Source: Nocardiopsis potens DSM 45234 (GTDB lineage: Bacteria > Actinomycetota > Actinomycetes > Streptosporangiales > Streptosporangiaceae). From it: 64,000 nt of DNA. The notes below the pieces were generated by a model. The model was not told the origin of the DNA and did not search any database. It saw nothing but the letters and a program-made list of their open reading frames with translations. A program made the translations under genes and the position numbers. Below are positions 26,600 to 35,083 of the stretch, in pieces (the stretch's first letter is position 1; each line of letters opens with the position of its first letter). Location of the stretch: contig NZ_ANBB01000045.1 of assembly GCF_000341105.1 (NCBI RefSeq), positions 1 to 64,000 of the forward strand, read 5' to 3'.

Positions 26600-26654
26600 T
26601 TCACCCTTCTTTTTGGGTTTGCATTTTATTGGACTCTGCTCTAGGTTGATCGTT

Positions 26655-27812
26655 TTAGTCTTTGGTGGTGTATTGGACGGCGAGTGGGAATCCGTCCATC
26701 GAAGCGTCCCGGGGCACCTCGAACAGCTCCTCCGCCTCCCCCTTCGGCTCCCCGCCCTCTCCGAGAGGGAGCCGGTACCAGGCCTTCTCCGTCTGCAGGA
26801 GCACCGCATCCCGGTCGGCCGAAAGCAGGTACTGCACCACCGCTCCCTCTCCCTCTAGGAGCGGGACCTCGGTGAAGGCCGTTCCGGTCTCGTCCAGGGT
26901 GATCAGGCGGCCGGCCGGGCCGGTGCCCCCCGGCGTCTGAGCGCCCTGCTGGGCCGGCTGCCCCTGCTGCTGCGGAACGGGCTGAACCCCCTGCGCGGGA
27001 GACGGTGCCGCGGCCCCGCCCACCGGCGCCAGCAGGGCCGTCCTCTCGCCCCAGACCGGTGCGCCCGGCAGGTGCTGCCATTCGGTGCCGGCGGCCGTAA
27101 GGGAGGCGTTCATCAGGTTGTCGCCGCTCATCCGGACGGTGAGCGCCTCGCCGGCCGGACCGGTGGCCTGGGTGATCGGGGCCTGGTCGCGGATGTGGAG
27201 GGCGCCGTCGGGGTCGACGGCCCACTCCGAGGGGACGCCGTTCTGGTCGAAGGGGACCGTGCCCTCCTGGGTGGGGGAGGCGGTGGGGTCGTCCAGGGGG
27301 ACGGAGAGCACCTGGAAGGAGCCGGCCTGGCCCTCGGCGGCGCGGGCCGCGAACCAGATTCGGTCGTCGTGGATGCGCGGGTCGGTCCAGACCTCCGCGG
27401 GCGGGGCCTCCAGGGCGCCCGCCTGCTCGTAGACGTAGTCGCCCTTCTGGTCCTTGGTCAGCTGGGCGACCTGGACGGTGGGCGATTCCGGGGGCGCGTA
27501 GACGAAGTGGTTCCAGTCCTCGGAGAACCAGGAGTGCGCGGGCAGCGCCGGCGCCATCGGGTCGACCGCGCCCTCCGGGAGGCGGAAGGAGGCCTTCTCC
27601 TTCCCGGAACCGGGGTCGAGGAAGACCAGGGCCTGGTCCTGCTCCGGGTCGCCGCCGCCGTGGCCGCGGTAGAGCAGGGCCAGCCCGGTCGGCGGGCCCT
27701 CGGCGGAGCCGCTTCCGCCACTGGCGCCGTCGGCCTCCGTGCCGGTCGAGCAGGCGGAGGCGGAGAGGAGGGCCGCGGCCGCGATCGCGGCCGCGGTGCG
27801 GGCGAAGCGCAT
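26655..27812 (-). CDS. Exported lipoprotein in the type VII operon
   Basis: A 385-residue protein with an N-terminal signal ending in a lipobox-like ASAC at residues ~19-22. A Ser/Gly-rich spacer follows, then a long beta-rich domain with repeats such as ALVFLDPGSGKEKASFRL, and a Pro/Gln-rich low-complexity patch near 275-300. It starts 30 bases after eccC on the same strand, with GGAAAGG seven bases before its ATG, so it belongs to the eccC operon. I infer an envelope component accessory to the secretion system; no enzyme motif is visible. It has normal high-G+C codons up to its end, marking the right border of the A+T-rich island. Confidence 0.82.
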   Translation of the reverse strand: MRFARTAAAIAAAALLSASACSTGTEADGASGGSGSAEGPPTGLALLYRGHGGGDPEQDQALVFLDPGSGKEKASFRLPEGAVDPMAPALPAHSWFSEDWNHFVYAPPESPTVQVAQLTKDQKGDYVYEQAGALEAPPAEVWTDPRIHDDRIWFAARAAEGQAGSFQVLSVPLDDPTASPTQEGTVPFDQNGVPSEWAVDPDGALHIRDQAPITQATGPAGEALTVRMSGDNLMNASLTAAGTEWQHLPGAPVWGERTALLAPVGGAAAPSPAQGVQPVPQQQGQPAQQGAQTPGGTGPAGRLITLDETGTAFTEVPLLEGEGAVVQYLLSADRDAVLLQTEKAWYRLPLGEGGEPKGEAEELFEVPRDASMDGFPLAVQYTTKD

Positions 27813-27842
27813 CGGAACGCCTTTCCGTTCTCGGGGGCCGGG

Positions 27843-30800
27843 CTACTCGGCGGGCTCGCTCCAGGCGACCTGGATCTGCTCCGGCGGGCGGCCGCGCTTG
27901 GCCAGCAGCGCTCGGCCCTGCGGCAGCCGGCGGGAGGCGATGCCGTTGGCCAGCCGCCCCTCCGAGCGGTCGCCGGAGAACAGCACCCCCGGGGTGGACA
28001 TGTCGCCCAGCCCCTGCAGCACCGGTTCGAAGACCGCCCGGGAGGCGCCGCCGGTGCGGCGGGCGGCGATCAGGTGGAACCCGATGTCGCGGCCCTGCGG
28101 CAGCAGCTCGGCCAGCGGCGACAGCGGGCTGGTCCGGCCGGCGACGATGTCCATGTCGTCCACCACCACGAAGATCTCCAGCCCCTTCCACCAGCTGCGC
28201 TCGCGCAGCTGGCGCGGGGTGACATCGGGCCCGGGCAGCCGCTCCTTCAGCGAGCGGGCCAGGTCCGCGGCGACCGCCTTGGTGTGGTCGGCCGACGTGC
28301 AGTACGCCAGCAGGTGCTCCTCGTCGACCAGGCCCAGGTGGGCGCGGCGGTAGTCGACCAGGACGATGCCGACCTCCGCGGCGGGCCGCGCCGCGACCTG
28401 GCGGAGCAGCGCCCGCAGCAGCGTCGACTTGCCGGTCTGCGGGTCGCCGTAGACCACCAGGTGCGGGTCCTCGTCGAACTCCATCGAAGCGGGGCCGAGG
28501 TCGCTCTCGGCGACGCCCATGACCAGCTTCTTCCGGCGGCGGGCGGGCTTGGTGGAGGAGAGCAGGCCGTCCAGGTCGACGCGGGCGGGCAGGGTGCGCA
28601 CCTGCTGCACCTCGCCCTGCTTCCACCGCTCGCGCAGCCGGTCCACCAGGTCCCGCACGCCGTCGGAGAGGTCGGTGTCGCCGGCGGTGCCGTCCAGCCG
28701 GGGCAGCGCGATGTGCGCGGTGTTCTCCTCCGGCAGCAGCGCCCGCCCCGGGGTCTCCTTCGGCAGCTCCTCGGAGAGCTTGCGGTCGATGCCGGAGTCG
28801 AAGGCGTCGGTGAGCCGGAACTCCAGCCGCCCGCCGAACAGCGCCTGCAGCCGGCTGCGCACCTGCGAGCTCGCCGCGCCGGTCAGCAGGGTGTGCACGC
28901 CCAGCGAGGGGCCGCGCGAGGCGATGTCCAGCAGCGCCTCGTCCGCGTCGTCGAAGGTCTCCCGCACCGACGACCAGCCGTCGATCAGCAGGAACACGTC
29001 GCCGGCCACCCCGGAGGGCGCCCTGCCCTCGGCGCGGGCCCGGCGCAGCGCCGCCGGGGAGTCCAGGCCGAGCTGCTGGAAGACGCGCTCCCGCCGGTCC
29101 AGCTGGTTGCGCACGTCGGTGAGGACCCGGCGGACCCGCTCCGGGTCGGATCGGCCCGCGATGCCCGCGACGTGCGGCAGCCGCTCGAACGCGGCCAGCT
29201 GCCCGCCGCCGAAGTCGATGCCGTAGACCGCCACCCGCCCCGGCGGGTACCGCCAGGCCAGCGAGGCGATCAGGGTGCGCAGCAGGGTCGACTTGCCGGT
29301 CTGGGGCCCGCCGAGCACGACCATGTTCCCCTCGGCGCCGGAGAAGTCCAGCTCGGTGGGGACCTGCCGCTGCTCGCGGGGGATGTCGGTGACGCCGACG
29401 ACCGCCTTCACCTCGACCGGGTCCGGTTCCGCCGGGTCGCCCGAGACGTCCTCCCCGGCCAGCTCCAGCACCCGGTCCAGGGTGAGCGCCGGCGGCAGCG
29501 GCGGCAGCCAGACCGCGCGCACCGGCGGCGCGTCCGCCTCGACGATCCGGTCCACCGCCACCTGCAGCGTGCTGCGGGCCTTCTCCTCGCTCTGCGCCGG
29601 CTCGGCCGGGGCGGCGGCGCCCAGCGGGCCGTCCAGCAGCAGGCCGAGGCCGTTGTAGGAGATCAGCGGCAGCACCGGGTCGTCGGACCGGTCGGTCTCG
29701 GCCGGCGGCGCGTACGGCTGGGAGACCATCGCGGCCTTGAACCGCTCGAAGACCGAGGTGTCCACCTTCAGGTAGCCAGACCCGGGCTCGGGCGGCAGGT
29801 GGTAGGCGTCGCCGACGCCGATCGCCTCCCGGCTCTCCGCCTCGGAGAAGGTGCGCAGCCCGATCCGGTAGGACAGGTGCGACTCCAGGCCCTTGATCTT
29901 GCCGGACTCCAGCCGCTGGGTGGCCAGCAGCAGGTGCACCCCGATCGACCGGCCGATCCGGCCGATCGCCACGAACAGCTCCGCGAAGTCGGGGTGCGCG
30001 GTGAGCAGCTCGGAGAACTCGTCGATGATGACCAGCAGGTGCGGCAGCGGCTCCAGGTCGGTGCGGCCGCCCGCCCGCTCCTGCTCGTAGGCGTGCAGGT
30101 TGGGCAGGTTCCCGGCGTCCTTGAGCAGCTGCTGGCGGCGGGTCAGCTCGCCGTACATCGCCTCGCGGAACCGCATCACCAGGCCGTCGTCGTCGGCGAG
30201 GTTGGTGATCAGCCCGGCGCTGTGCGGCAGCCGGTCGGTGTCGGCGAACGTCGCGCCGCCCTTGAAGTCCACCAGCAGCAGCGCCAGCCGCTCCGGCGGG
30301 TGGCTGATCACCAGCGACGCCACCAGGGTGCGCAGCATCTCCGACTTGCCGGAGCCGGTGGCGCCGACCACCAGCCCGTGCGGGCCCATCCCGCCGAACG
30401 CCGACTCCTTGAGGTCCAGCAGGATCAGCCCGCCGGAGGGGCCGATGCCGATCGGCACCCGCAGGAAGTCGCCGGTGCTCCGCGGCCGCCAGGTGCGGCG
30501 CGGGTCGAGCCGGGCGACGTCCGGCACGCCCAGGATCTCCGGCAGGCCCACGGTGCCGTGCAGCGCGTCGCCGCTGTCGGTGGCGGCCAGCCGGAGCGGC
30601 GACAGCAGGTGGCCGATGGTGGTCAGCAGCGCGGCGCCGGCCCGGTCCGCGGTGCCGGACAGCGGCGGGTCGGCGTCGGCCGGCCGGGTCGCCTCCCCGG
30701 TGTCCTCGGCCAGGGCGCCGTCGGCGTCCACGGTGAGCCGCAGGTCGACGTGCTCGGGCTCCTCCCGGCGGTCGCCGAGCAGCACGATCAGGTGGATGCC

Positions 30801-31856
30801 GAGGTCGGCCAGGGAGGAGACCGGCGGCTCGGCGGCCAGCCCGGAGAGCGTGGACTGGAACTCCCCGTCCACGATGAGCACCAGCCGGCGGGTGCCGGGG
30901 CCGGGCCGCTGCCCGCGGCGGCGCTGCATGTCCACGGTGCGCTGCTCGATCTCGGCGGCGAGCAGCTCCGCCATCTCCATGGTGTTGCCCGCGACCAGGC
31001 GGGTGGTGAACGCCCGGCCGGGCCCGACGTGCTCCAGGTCCTCGGCGGCGTTGTGCGGCAGCCACTTCAGCCAGTCCCACTCGGCGAGCAGCCGCTGGTG
31101 CCGGACCGCCCCGATGCGCACGTCCTCCGGCGCGGAGAACGCGGCGATCTGCGCGGCCAGGGCGCGGGCGACGTCCCGGCCGGCCGCCCGGTCGCCCACG
31201 ATCGAGACGGTGCCCAGCTCCTCCAGCGGCAGCTCCAGCGGCATCTCCGGGACCTCGGCGTACAGCTCGACCAGCTGGTCGCCGAGGCCGCGGCAGACCG
31301 GGTCGTAGACGATGAGCGGGTTGGAGGTGTCGACCTTCAGGCTGAGCCGCCGCGCCAGCGGCCGGGTCCCGGTGCCGATCCGCACCCGCAGGAAGTCGGG
31401 GTCGCTCGCGCGGCGCTCCCAGCGCCGGGCGGGCAGCCGCACCGTCTCGGTGAGCAGCTCCGGGGCGGGGTGCCGGAACGCGGCGCCGGCCCGCTGGGTG
31501 GCGGCGACCTCGCGCACCGTCTCGCGGAGCTGGTCCAGGTAGTCCAGGTAGCGCTCGCGCTGCTCCCGGATCCGCTTGCGCGGCCCGTTGTGCTGCGCGG
31601 TGAACATGACGATGCCGATGACCACGCTGGCGACCATCACCAGCACCGCGGCGGCCGCGTACAGCGGGCGGTTCCCCATCGTGATCGCCATCAGCAGCGA
31701 ACCGGATCCGCTGATCACCGGCATGATGATCATCGCGATCGAGCTGTTGGCCGGCGGGTTGTCCGGCAGCTGTGGGGGAGGGGCGATGACCAGCGGGTCG
31801 GCCCCCGGGTCGGGGACCGAGTGGCGCGCCGGCCTGTGGATGAGAGTGGTCGCCAC
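27843..31856 (-). CDS. eccC: EccC, FtsK/SpoIIIE-type ATPase of type VII secretion
   Basis: The motor of the ESX machine, 1337 residues. Two membrane helices lie near the N-terminus, followed by a stalk domain and three FtsK-like ATPase domains. Walker A motifs are GATGSGKSE (about residue 498), GGPQTGKST (about 849) and GDPQTGKST (about 1137). Only the first domain has the catalytic Glu (LLVIIDEFSE); the other two have LLIDGW and VVVDDMD, as in known EccC proteins where domains 2 and 3 bind substrate. I chose GTG 31856 because VATTLIHRPARH fits the usual EccC N-terminus; the frame is open to GTG 31934. Divergent from eccD. Confidence 0.97.
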   Translation of the reverse strand: MATTLIHRPARHSVPDPGADPLVIAPPPQLPDNPPANSSIAMIIMPVISGSGSLLMAITMGNRPLYAAAAVLVMVASVVIGIVMFTAQHNGPRKRIREQRERYLDYLDQLRETVREVAATQRAGAAFRHPAPELLTETVRLPARRWERRASDPDFLRVRIGTGTRPLARRLSLKVDTSNPLIVYDPVCRGLGDQLVELYAEVPEMPLELPLEELGTVSIVGDRAAGRDVARALAAQIAAFSAPEDVRIGAVRHQRLLAEWDWLKWLPHNAAEDLEHVGPGRAFTTRLVAGNTMEMAELLAAEIEQRTVDMQRRRGQRPGPGTRRLVLIVDGEFQSTLSGLAAEPPVSSLADLGIHLIVLLGDRREEPEHVDLRLTVDADGALAEDTGEATRPADADPPLSGTADRAGAALLTTIGHLLSPLRLAATDSGDALHGTVGLPEILGVPDVARLDPRRTWRPRSTGDFLRVPIGIGPSGGLILLDLKESAFGGMGPHGLVVGATGSGKSEMLRTLVASLVISHPPERLALLLVDFKGGATFADTDRLPHSAGLITNLADDDGLVMRFREAMYGELTRRQQLLKDAGNLPNLHAYEQERAGGRTDLEPLPHLLVIIDEFSELLTAHPDFAELFVAIGRIGRSIGVHLLLATQRLESGKIKGLESHLSYRIGLRTFSEAESREAIGVGDAYHLPPEPGSGYLKVDTSVFERFKAAMVSQPYAPPAETDRSDDPVLPLISYNGLGLLLDGPLGAAAPAEPAQSEEKARSTLQVAVDRIVEADAPPVRAVWLPPLPPALTLDRVLELAGEDVSGDPAEPDPVEVKAVVGVTDIPREQRQVPTELDFSGAEGNMVVLGGPQTGKSTLLRTLIASLAWRYPPGRVAVYGIDFGGGQLAAFERLPHVAGIAGRSDPERVRRVLTDVRNQLDRRERVFQQLGLDSPAALRRARAEGRAPSGVAGDVFLLIDGWSSVRETFDDADEALLDIASRGPSLGVHTLLTGAASSQVRSRLQALFGGRLEFRLTDAFDSGIDRKLSEELPKETPGRALLPEENTAHIALPRLDGTAGDTDLSDGVRDLVDRLRERWKQGEVQQVRTLPARVDLDGLLSSTKPARRRKKLVMGVAESDLGPASMEFDEDPHLVVYGDPQTGKSTLLRALLRQVAARPAAEVGIVLVDYRRAHLGLVDEEHLLAYCTSADHTKAVAADLARSLKERLPGPDVTPRQLRERSWWKGLEIFVVVDDMDIVAGRTSPLSPLAELLPQGRDIGFHLIAARRTGGASRAVFEPVLQGLGDMSTPGVLFSGDRSEGRLANGIASRRLPQGRALLAKRGRPPEQIQVAWSEPAE

Positions 31857-32021
31857 GGCGAGGTCTTTCGTGCGGATGGGAACGGAGAGGAGCGGGGTTG
31901 CTACGGTAATGATCCCGCGATCGGGTGCTTTCACCTAATTCGCTGCGCACGGACGGCGTTCGAGCGACCACCGCGCGCACTTGCCCATCCCCATCTCCAT
32001 CCTGTAGAGGACCAGACGGAC
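31857..32021. promoter_or_regulatory. Divergent promoter region between eccC and eccD
   Basis: The 165 bases between the two divergent starts must hold both promoters. For eccD, TTGCCC (31981) and TGTAGA (32003) are spaced 16 bases apart and resemble -35/-10 boxes weakly. No clear operator palindrome was found. Confidence 0.3.
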
Positions 32022-33359
32022 GTGAGTGGATACTGTCGGGTCAAGGTCGCCGGTCCGCAGCGCTGGGCCGACCTGGCGCTCCCCGGAACCGTGCCGGTGG
32101 CCAGCCTGCTGCCGCAGGTCATCGGCGTCTGCTCGCCGGAGGCCGACGGCACCCGCCCGGCCGGGTGGACCCTGGTCGACGCCGCGGGCGCCCCGGTCCC
32201 GCCGGAGTCCACCCTGGAGGCGGCGGGCGTGCTCGACGGCGACGTGCTCGCCCTGCGCCGGCTGACCGCGCCCGAGCGGCCCGCCCACGTCGACGACGTG
32301 CGCGGAGCGGTGGAGGACCGGGTCGACGAGTCCGGCGGCATCTGGACCTCCTCGACCACGTTCGCCTTCGGCACCCTGGTGGCCGGAATCGGCCCGCTGC
32401 CGATGCTGGCCGCCATGGAGTACCTGGACTCTTCGCCGCTGAACATCGCGGTGGCGGTGGCGGGCGCGCTGCTCTGCCTGGCCCTGGGGGTGTTCGCCTC
32501 CCGCCGCGGGATGGGCGCGGTCTCCGCGGTGCTGCTCGGCGCCGCCTGCACCTGGGGCGCCTCGGCGTCGGTGCTGGCCGCCCTGCTCCTCTCCGGGGCG
32601 GACCCGCTGGTGCTGGGGGTGTTCGGCTGCGTCGGGGCGCTGCTCATCGCGGCCGTGGGCTGGGCGCTGAACGAGACCGGCCTGGCCTACCTGGCCGCGC
32701 TGGCGGTGCTCGCGGTCGCCGGCGGCGCACTGGCCGGAACCGGCATGTTCACCGACCCGGCCCAGGGCGCCCGCGCCGCGGCCGTGCTGCTGGTGCTGAT
32801 GGTGGGCGCGCTGCCCCGGATGGCGCTCTCCATGGGCGGGCTGTCCGCCCTGGACTACGAGGTCCGGCACTCCGGCCAGGTGGCCACCGAGCGCTTCGAG
32901 GAGACCCTGACCAGCAGCGACCGCCTGCTGCACGGCCTGGTCCTGGGCTGTGCCCTGGCCGCCGCGGCCGCCGCCCCGCTGCTGGTCCTGCTCGGCGGCC
33001 GGACGCAGGACGTGCTGCTGGCCGCCCTGGTCTCGCTGCTGACGGTGTTCCGGGCCCGGCTCTTCGACCGGATCCGGCACACCCTCCCGCTCCGCCTGGG
33101 CGGCACCTTCGGCCTGGGTGTGAGCGCCCTGGGCGCCTTCACCCTGCTGCCCGCCCTCGGCCCCTGGCTCCCCGCCCTCACCCTCGCCGCCGGCGCGGTA
33201 CTGGCCGTCCTCAGCTGGGTCCGCCTCGCCGACGTCCCCCGCGCCTCGCTCCGCCGCACCCTGAACGGCGTGGAGATCGTGGTGGTGATCGCACTCTGCG
33301 GGGTGCTGGCCTGGTCGATGGGGCTGTTCGACCTGGTGGCGCGGCTGACCTCGGACTGA
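32022..33359 (+). CDS. eccD: EccD, membrane channel protein of type VII secretion
   Basis: A 445-residue integral membrane protein. An N-terminal ubiquitin-like domain (residues 1-85: VSGYCRVKVAGPQRWADLAL through VLALRRL) is followed by a linker and about eleven membrane helices, the layout of EccD/Snm4. It forms the inner-membrane pore with EccB, EccC and EccE in mycobacteria. GTG 32022 is the first start giving the complete ubiquitin-like fold; only a loose GAGG lies upstream. EccB and EccE are not seen beside it. Confidence 0.95.
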   Translation: MSGYCRVKVAGPQRWADLALPGTVPVASLLPQVIGVCSPEADGTRPAGWTLVDAAGAPVPPESTLEAAGVLDGDVLALRRLTAPERPAHVDDVRGAVEDRVDESGGIWTSSTTFAFGTLVAGIGPLPMLAAMEYLDSSPLNIAVAVAGALLCLALGVFASRRGMGAVSAVLLGAACTWGASASVLAALLLSGADPLVLGVFGCVGALLIAAVGWALNETGLAYLAALAVLAVAGGALAGTGMFTDPAQGARAAAVLLVLMVGALPRMALSMGGLSALDYEVRHSGQVATERFEETLTSSDRLLHGLVLGCALAAAAAAPLLVLLGGRTQDVLLAALVSLLTVFRARLFDRIRHTLPLRLGGTFGLGVSALGAFTLLPALGPWLPALTLAAGAVLAVLSWVRLADVPRASLRRTLNGVEIVVVIALCGVLAWSMGLFDLVARLTSD

Positions 33360-33396
33360 GTGCGGCCGGGGCCGTCCGCCGGGTCCATGCCGCGTC

Positions 33397-33795
33397 CTAT
33401 TTCTCGGCCTGCCGGCTCTGAACGGCGTCCCTGCCGCGTCGGTGGGCGACGACCGTCGCGGCCGCGAGCACGGCGACGACGGCGGTGAACCCCGTGGCCG
33501 GAACTGCCATCGCCGCAGGGGCGGAACCCTCCTCGGAGCCCATCGCCAATGCGAACGGGATCGCCGCCGCCGAGCTGAAGTAGCCCGTCCAGGCGCAGGC
33601 GAGCAGCCACGGCCCCGCGGCCCTGTGCCCCTCCCGCCAGGCGGTGTCCGACGACTTCGTGACCTGCGTGCGCAGGCCGATCGCGGAGTTCCGGTCCAGG
33701 GCTCCGGAGGCGGCCGCCCGCTTGATGTAGTGGGCGAGCCCGGACAGGGCGAGGGTCCCCGCCACGATGCCGAGAACCGGCGCCAGTGTCTGCAT
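33397..33795 (-). CDS. SdpI-family membrane protein
   Basis: A 132-residue protein with three membrane helices. It carries the SdpI signature SAIGLRTQVTKSSDTAWREGHR (residues ~36-57). In Bacillus subtilis SdpI gives immunity to the SdpC toxin and also signals to a repressor; actinobacterial relatives are mostly uncharacterised. GGAAGG lies 11 bases before ATG 33795. It converges on eccD and is divergent from the WXG genes, so a link with type VII export is possible but not shown. Confidence 0.85.
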   Translation of the reverse strand: MQTLAPVLGIVAGTLALSGLAHYIKRAAASGALDRNSAIGLRTQVTKSSDTAWREGHRAAGPWLLACAWTGYFSSAAAIPFALAMGSEEGSAPAAMAVPATGFTAVVAVLAAATVVAHRRGRDAVQSRQAEK

Positions 33796-33882
33796 GGTCG
33801 GTCGCGCCTTCCAACGACGGCCGCCGCTCCGACAGCGGCGGAGGGAGAGGGTTTCGACTGTAAGGGGAGGTGAGGCGGGGCA

Positions 33883-33898
33883 TGTCCGGAATCGGACA
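33883..33898. promoter_or_regulatory. Palindrome TGTCCG-gaat-CGGACA upstream of the WXG genes
   Basis: Six-base perfect arms with a 4-base spacer lie between the divergent sdpI-like gene and the first WXG-size gene. This could be an operator for either promoter; no regulator is assigned. Confidence 0.35.
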
Positions 33899-33990
33899 GC
33901 TTGGGGTGTGTGATCGTCGGTGAGGGACGATACGCTCTCGGTGAGCCCGTGCGTGACGTGGGTGATCCCCTGAGTGAGAAGGAGTGTCCT

Positions 33991-34329
33991 GTGTCGAACT
34001 ATGCCGGTTTGACCGAGGCCGATGCCCTCGGGAAGGGCGGGGAAGACCTCGGGATCTCTTCTGAGGGGCTCTACCAGCGGCTCAACAACCTGATCCAGGA
34101 CATGGAGCGGGACGGGGACTCCCTGCAGGGCAACGCGCTGGCGGAGTTCCGCGCGGCGCGCAACGAGCTGACCACGCGGTTCGACGAGCTGATGACCTGG
34201 TGCCGGAACAACGGGATCAAGCTCAACGAGGGCCAGCGGGAGTTCACCGCGGTCGACAGCGACTCCGGGGACGAGTTCGCCTCCGCCGGGCGGGAGGCCG
34301 GGGGGCTGTCCCGGCCGATCAACGGCTGA
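33991..34329 (+). CDS. WXG100-superfamily-like secreted protein (no WXG triplet)
   Basis: A 112-residue helical hairpin protein, the usual size of ESX substrates. Helix one is about residues 19-40 (SSEGLYQRLNNLIQDM) and helix two about 49-75 (ALAEFRAARNELTTRFDELM). The turn reads SLQGNAL, with Leu-Gln-Gly where most relatives have Trp-x-Gly. A Gly/Asp-rich tail ends in SRPING. GTG 33991 has AAGGAG six bases upstream. It probably forms a heterodimer with the WXG100 protein encoded 47 bases downstream and is exported by EccC/EccD. Confidence 0.88.
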   Translation: MSNYAGLTEADALGKGGEDLGISSEGLYQRLNNLIQDMERDGDSLQGNALAEFRAARNELTTRFDELMTWCRNNGIKLNEGQREFTAVDSDSGDEFASAGREAGGLSRPING

Positions 34330-34376
34330 CGCCGGACGCACGCCGAGCCGAGCACGCCTGAAGGAGAGGAAGAGTC

Positions 34377-34664
34377 GTGAGCTACGAGGTCTACGGCAAC
34401 GTGGCGGGCCTGCAGGGCCTCGCCGAGGACCAGCAGGGGCACCTGAGCCGGTTCCAGGCGATCATGGAGGAGATCAAGACCCAGTCCGAGACCACGGTGA
34501 ACAAGTGGGAGGGCTCGGGGAACGAGCAGTTCAAGGCCAAGGCCGAGGAGTTCGACACCCAGTTCGCCTCGGTGAACGACGCCTTCGCCAGGGTCATCGA
34601 CGCCACCGACGGCGCCGCGAACAGCTACTCGCGGCTGACCAACTACCTGAACAACCTGTTCTAA
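34377..34664 (+). CDS. WXG100 family protein (EsxA/EsxB type)
   Basis: A 95-residue protein with the classic layout: helix, KWEGSGNEQF turn with the WXG triplet (WEG near residue 42), helix, and a C-terminal tail ending YLNNLF. A GTG start at 34377 is preceded by GGAGAGGA. Proteins of this family leave the cell folded as dimers through the EccC motor. The adjacent 112-residue protein is the likely partner. Both lie downstream of eccD on the same strand, separated by the oppositely oriented sdpI-like gene. Confidence 0.94.
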   Translation: MSYEVYGNVAGLQGLAEDQQGHLSRFQAIMEEIKTQSETTVNKWEGSGNEQFKAKAEEFDTQFASVNDAFARVIDATDGAANSYSRLTNYLNNLF

Positions 34665-34680
34665 ACCCCCGCTCCGCGCC

Positions 34681-35064
34681 ATGACCCAGCCTGCGACGAC
34701 GCCTCCGCCCCCCGCCCCCCGCCCGGGGCCGGCCCCCGGAGGGCCCGCGCCCGCGGACGCCGGGGAGCACATGCCGGAGGCCTTCCACTTCACCCCCAAC
34801 GCCGAGCAGTACGTGCTGCAGGCCGACGCGCTGCGCCGGCGGCAGCTGCGCGCCGCCCTCCTCTACGGGTCGAGCCGGTACTGGCGGCGCCGGCAGGCGG
34901 TGTGGCCCGCCCTCGTCGGCGGCGCCATCCTGGTCGCCCTCATCTGCGGCGGCATTACGGTGCACGCGGCGTTCGAAAAGCAGCAGGTCATCAACGAGCA
35001 GCGGAACGGCGGCGGGCAGACCGGCCCGCTCTTCGGCGGCCCGGGGCAGCAGGGGGCGCCGTGA
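34681..35064 (+). CDS. Single-pass membrane protein next to WXG100 genes
   Basis: A 127-residue protein. It has a Pro-rich cytoplasmic N-terminus, a basic helix LRRRQLRAALLYGSSRYWRRRQ (about 59-80), one membrane helix (VWPALVGGAILVALICGG) and a short Gly/Gln-rich outer tail. The basic helix plus single membrane helix is reminiscent of the N-terminal part of EccB, but the large outer domain of EccB is absent, so I do not call it that. The gene begins 16 bases after the WXG100 gene and ends 19 bases before the kinase-like gene. Confidence 0.72.
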   Translation: MTQPATTPPPPAPRPGPAPGGPAPADAGEHMPEAFHFTPNAEQYVLQADALRRRQLRAALLYGSSRYWRRRQAVWPALVGGAILVALICGGITVHAAFEKQQVINEQRNGGGQTGPLFGGPGQQGAP

Positions 35065-35083
35065 CCGCCCCCCGATCGGAGAA

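Noticed and set aside
23100..26650. A+T-rich segment considered as a prophage or insertion sequence
   Set aside because: No transposase, integrase, terminal inverted repeat or target duplication was found at either border.
27072..32021. A very long open frame on the plus strand across eccC and the lipoprotein gene
   Set aside because: It is antisense to eccC with shadow codon composition (Gly/Arg/Gln-rich) and no family features. Only its end, from 32022, is real (EccD).
34681..35064. 127-aa membrane protein called as EccB
   Set aside because: The basic helix and membrane helix are similar in style, but the large outer domain of EccB is missing and no specific motif matches.
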